This document shows, one piece after another, positions 34,174 to 36,557 of a stretch of DNA of 36,557 bases. This stretch comes from Chitinophagales bacterium. GTDB taxonomy: Bacteria > Bacteroidota > Bacteroidia > Chitinophagales > LD1. The translations under genes and the position numbers were made by a program. Each line of letters opens with the position of its first letter. Positions within the stretch are counted from its first letter, which is position 1. The notes beneath the pieces are model-generated. The model had not been told where the DNA came from and ran no database searches. It worked only from the letters and a program-made list of their open reading frames with translations. Location: contig JANWXI010000007.1 of NCBI GenBank assembly GCA_025057415.1, forward strand, positions 1-36,557, given 5' to 3'.

Positions 34174-34665
34174 ATGTTATCATTCACCTTAGCTCTGTTG
34201 GCGCTCGCTGCGGGCGTTTACCTGCTTATTAAGATACAACGCGAATACCTGGGACTGCCCTTTAAGATATTGGGGTGGTTGGTCGTTATATTATCGGTAG
34301 GCAGCATGGCTATAACAGCTTACAACGGGCTGTGTTGTTGCACTAAGGGAAACAAGTCATGCGGCAATAATGATACTTGCTGTGCGGCATCGGGCGCTTC
34401 GTGTAGGAAAACCTGTGGCGGTGGAGAGGAGCCGCACGGTGCCATGACCTGGCATTGTGAGGAAGTAAATGACAGTTGTTTAATCAGCCGCGAAACCTGC
34501 GTAAAGATAATGGGTGAGGCCGCCTGCGACTCCATTATACGCCAGCGCGGTCGCTGCATTTTGAGTAAAGAGGAGTGTAAGGCGGGTATTTGTAAAGGCA
34601 GCCGGGGTAACTGCGCTCATGGCAAAAGCAAATGTTGCAAAGGCGAAACCACCCCGCATCCGTAA
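34174..34665 (+). CDS. Membrane-anchored cysteine-rich protein, unknown function
   Basis: A protein of about 163 residues. Residues 1-50 hold two hydrophobic segments (MLSFTLALLALAAGVYLLI and ILGWLVVILSVGSMAITAY) with a short basic loop between them (KIQREYLGLPFK). The remaining 110 residues are hydrophilic and contain 18 cysteines, including CCC, two CC pairs and many single Cys at 3 to 8 residue spacing (NGLCCCTKGNKSCGNNDTCC, GASCRKTCGGGEEPHG). The spacing matches no metal-cluster or zinc-finger motif I know, so disulfide bonds in the periplasm or metal binding are both open. The start follows from the promoter at 34125-34157. I do not recognise the family. It is followed 18 bases later by a WYL regulator gene, probably on the same transcript. 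Confidence 0.72.
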   Translation: MLSFTLALLALAAGVYLLIKIQREYLGLPFKILGWLVVILSVGSMAITAYNGLCCCTKGNKSCGNNDTCCAASGASCRKTCGGGEEPHGAMTWHCEEVNDSCLISRETCVKIMGEAACDSIIRQRGRCILSKEECKAGICKGSRGNCAHGKSKCCKGETTPHP

Positions 34666-34683
34666 AACCCAACCTCACATCAC

Positions 34684-35682
34684 ATGCCGTTCAATCGCGA
34701 TGCGTACATCCGCTACCGGCTTATTGATGAGCGGCTGCGTAAAAAGCCCGCTCCCACCTTTGAGGCGCTGTATGACTATGTATGCGATAAACTCGGAAAA
34801 TCCATCGGCAGGCGTACTTTGCAGTTAGACATTCAGGAAATGCGCTATAACCAGGCGCTCGGATTTCAGGCGCCTATCGTGTATAATGCCATGGATAAAA
34901 CATACCGTTATGCAGATGAAAACTACTCTATACATAACCTGCCGGTATCTGCCGATGAGCTGCACGGGATTGACTTTGCCATCAGCGTTTTAGATCAGTT
35001 TAAACACCTGCCCGCCATCAAAGAGTTTGAAGAAGCAATTAAACGAATAGCCACCACCGTGCGCTTTAATAAAGAGGTGAGAGGCGAAGCCGATTATATT
35101 CAATTTGAACGTCAATATGCGATTAGCGGCATAGAGTATGTAGAGCCGATTGTCAAAGCCATTCGGGAGCGGCGGGTGATACAGTTTGACTATCTTAAAC
35201 ACGGCAGCAGGCGTTCTGACTTTACGCTGCTGGAGCCGTACATCATCAAAGAGAGCAAAAACTTTTGGTACGTAATAGGCAGGAGGGTCAACAAGCCCGA
35301 AAAAAGCATACGGACGTTTGCGCTGGATCGCATGAGTAACCTCAAACTTACGGAAGATGCTTTTGAGGAGCAGCCCATTGATAAAAAAAGTTTATTTTCT
35401 AATGTGGTAGGCATCACCATTGGTACCGGTAAGCCAGAGAATATAGTGCTTCGTTTTTCGCCCCTTCAGGGCAAATACATCAAGACCGTACCCATACATG
35501 CTTCGCAAAAAATACTGCGCGAAAATGAGGAGTATTTGGAAGTGGGATTACATGTGGTCATTAACCCGGAGTTGAAAATGCAACTGCTTAGCTACGGACA
35601 GAATGTAAAAGTCATAAAGCCCAGGCGACTGGCCGATGATATTAAAAACGAGGCACAGCAGGTGTTGAAGTTATATAAATAA
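34684..35682 (+). CDS. WYL-domain transcriptional regulator
   Basis: A 332-residue regulator. The N-terminal 60 residues are helical with a winged-helix-like pattern (RDAYIRYRLIDERLRKKPAPTFEALYDYV, IGRRTLQLDIQEMRY). The central WYL domain is clear from VIQFDYLKHGSRRSDFTLLEPYIIKES and NFWYVIGRRVNKPEKSIRTFALDRMSNL. The last part (VVGITIGTGKPENIVLRFSP, EYLEVGLHVVINPELKMQLLSYGQNVKVIKP) fits the WCX extension. WYL proteins bind small ligands, often nucleic-acid derived, and frequently regulate stress or defence genes. No defence genes are beside it here; the upstream neighbour is the cysteine-rich protein. Confidence 0.87.
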   Translation: MPFNRDAYIRYRLIDERLRKKPAPTFEALYDYVCDKLGKSIGRRTLQLDIQEMRYNQALGFQAPIVYNAMDKTYRYADENYSIHNLPVSADELHGIDFAISVLDQFKHLPAIKEFEEAIKRIATTVRFNKEVRGEADYIQFERQYAISGIEYVEPIVKAIRERRVIQFDYLKHGSRRSDFTLLEPYIIKESKNFWYVIGRRVNKPEKSIRTFALDRMSNLKLTEDAFEEQPIDKKSLFSNVVGITIGTGKPENIVLRFSPLQGKYIKTVPIHASQKILRENEEYLEVGLHVVINPELKMQLLSYGQNVKVIKPRRLADDIKNEAQQVLKLYK

Positions 35683-35690
35683 ACGGCTGT

Positions 35691-36137
35691 TTACTTTAGG
35701 GAGATGCCGACCTGTTGCAGTTTACCTGCCTCAAACCAGCATGACAAAATGTAATTGTCAATTTCGTACTCGCAATAGCCGGAGTTGTAGCTTACGAGTG
35801 GTTTGCCGAGCAGGGCTTTTACCTGGCTGCTGAACATGCCGAAGCGTAGGTTTTTGGGAAGTTTGCCGGTAAAATTGCCGTACACGGCGCTGGAGGCATA
35901 AAGGTGAATTTCGTAGAGAACGCCTTTACTGAGGATGAGTTCAATGCCTTCGTTGCTCAGGTAGTGGTTTTCGTTTGCCATCTGGCAGCGGTAGCCGGCT
36001 TTCAGTTCTTTAAGTTCCGGGCTTTGAGCTTCTTTGCCCAGGAATGTGAAGAGCAGGTCGCCATCGTATTTTGCCTGCGAGAATGAGGATACGGTGAACC
36101 AAAGGGGGAGTACCAGGTGTAATAATTTGATGTACAT
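35691..36137 (-). CDS. Small secreted protein, unknown function
   Basis: A 148-residue minus-strand protein beginning MYIKLLHLVLPLWFTVSSFSQ, a signal peptide cleaved near SFS-Q as is common in Bacteroidota. The mature part is mostly beta-strand-like with polar turns (AKYDGDLLFTFLGKE, GYRCQMANENHYLSNEGIELI, YEIHLYASSAVYGNFTGKLP, YCEYEIDNYILSCWFEAGKL) and two or three cysteines. I recognise no family. It is convergent with the WYL gene (8 bases between the stops). A -7-like box, TACTTTCG on the minus strand at 36154 to 36147, lies just upstream but without a clear partner. Confidence 0.65.
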   Translation of the reverse strand: MYIKLLHLVLPLWFTVSSFSQAKYDGDLLFTFLGKEAQSPELKELKAGYRCQMANENHYLSNEGIELILSKGVLYEIHLYASSAVYGNFTGKLPKNLRFGMFSSQVKALLGKPLVSYNSGYCEYEIDNYILSCWFEAGKLQQVGISLK

Positions 36138-36557
36138 AAAATTTTGCGAAAGTAAATATATAATTATTTTTTTGAATTATTTACCAAAATCGTGCCGATA
36201 GTAAAGGGGCGCTATGTAATGTGTGCTATGGGCTATGTGATTATAGATTGGAAAACATATGATAATAACGAGTTGATATGAGGTGAGTGTTGATTTTTTT
36301 TTTGACCGTTGCATGCGGTAAGCTTGCAGGATGTGGGGGCATAGGGGGTTGGAGTGGGTTGTGAAGAGGATGGCCGGGTTGGTATTTCGCAGCCAGGGTT
36401 TTATGTGGATTTTCTGCGAGCCGCCGCAGGCGGCTCGCAGGGGGTTGCTGTGGGGATGGGTAGGATGAAATTTACGGGGCGGGCGCCCCAGGGGCGCCGC
36501 CCCCAAAATAACCACAAAAAAATAAAATTTTTTGTGTTAAAAGAATTTAAGAGAAAA
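36138..36557. other. Intergenic region with GC-rich hairpins
   Basis: About 420 bases with no convincing gene. A minus-strand open frame across 36177-36515 reads through hairpins and has no motif, so it is taken as spurious. The left part is AT-rich; the right part holds two strong GC-rich hairpins (36415-36503) and an A-rich end that runs out of the window. Confidence 0.6.
36415..36503. repeat. Two GC-rich hairpins, intergenic
   Basis: First hairpin: TGCGAGCCGCC-gca-GGCGGCTCGCA (36415-36425 with 36429-36439), a perfect 11-bp stem. Second: GGGGC (36476-36480) and GGCGCC (36482-36487) pair with GGCGCC (36493-36498) and GCCCC (36499-36503), with a one-base bulge and a five-base loop. The block TTTTGGGGGCGGCGCC on the minus strand is faintly like the start of the repeat at 30644, but the other shared blocks are missing, so it is a different element type. 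Confidence 0.65.

Noticed and set aside
36177-36515. 112-residue minus-strand open frame
   Set aside because: It spans the GC-rich hairpins and an AT-rich tail, and its Pro, His and Ala content looks like translated non-coding sequence. No motif was seen.
1-36557. A phage-defence or CRISPR system
   Set aside because: No repeat-spacer array, nuclease, reverse transcriptase or cyclase gene was found. The WYL regulator and HD hydrolase occur alone and do not form a recognisable defence locus.
1-36557. tRNA or rRNA genes
   Set aside because: No cloverleaf with a TTCGANTC-type arm and a matching acceptor stem was seen in the intergenic regions on reading; a covariance-model scan was not possible.

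Overview
The window is chromosomal DNA from a member of the Bacteroidota, most likely an aerobic member of the Chitinophagales/Sphingobacteriia-type lineages. The evidence is an Alternative Complex III plus aa3 oxidase operon in the Bacteroidota arrangement, the gliding gene gldC, a secreted protein with a type IX (Por) sorting tail, SPII lipoproteins, and promoters built like TTG-N20-TAnnTTTG. No tRNA, rRNA, CRISPR array or prophage was seen.

Layout. 1-401 holds the 5' part of an IS1380-type transposase (minus strand) running off the left edge, followed by about 870 bases without a convincing gene that contain a GC-rich structured repeat. 1272-15635 is one long co-directional respiratory operon: actA-actB-actC-actD-actE-actF (quinol:cytochrome c oxidoreductase), then cytochrome oxidase subunits II and I, haem O synthase, two subunit III-like proteins and subunit IV. 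It begins at a recognisable promoter and ends at a strong intrinsic terminator (15663-15696). The products should form one quinol-to-oxygen electron-transfer supercomplex.

15712-20565 carries gldC, a PKD-domain T9SS cargo protein, a YdeI-like protein and a beta-helix lipoprotein, ending at a second strong terminator. 20683-26304 mixes housekeeping genes (shikimate kinase, thioesterase, diaminopimelate decarboxylase, a FeoA-domain protein) with two acyltransferase-like proteins, one of them unfamiliar. 26369-28627 on the minus strand is pyrE-panB-membrane protein. 28651-30554 has a Nudix hydrolase and an HD phosphohydrolase. A 600-base intergenic region (30555-31158) holds the second copy of the GC-rich repeat, in the opposite orientation, and the promoter of an orphan soluble TPR histidine kinase. 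The right end has prfA, a membrane-anchored cysteine-rich protein, a WYL-domain regulator, a small secreted protein, and a GC-rich hairpin region with no gene.

Most of the window is ordinary Bacteroidota core genome. The least explained items are the paired structured repeats (610-762 and 30644-30777), the 18-cysteine membrane protein (34174-34665), the tandem GNAT-like protein (23359-24657), the histidine-rich tails in ActF and oxidase subunit I, and a recurring promoter architecture at five genes. All calls come from reading the sequence; no database search was run.
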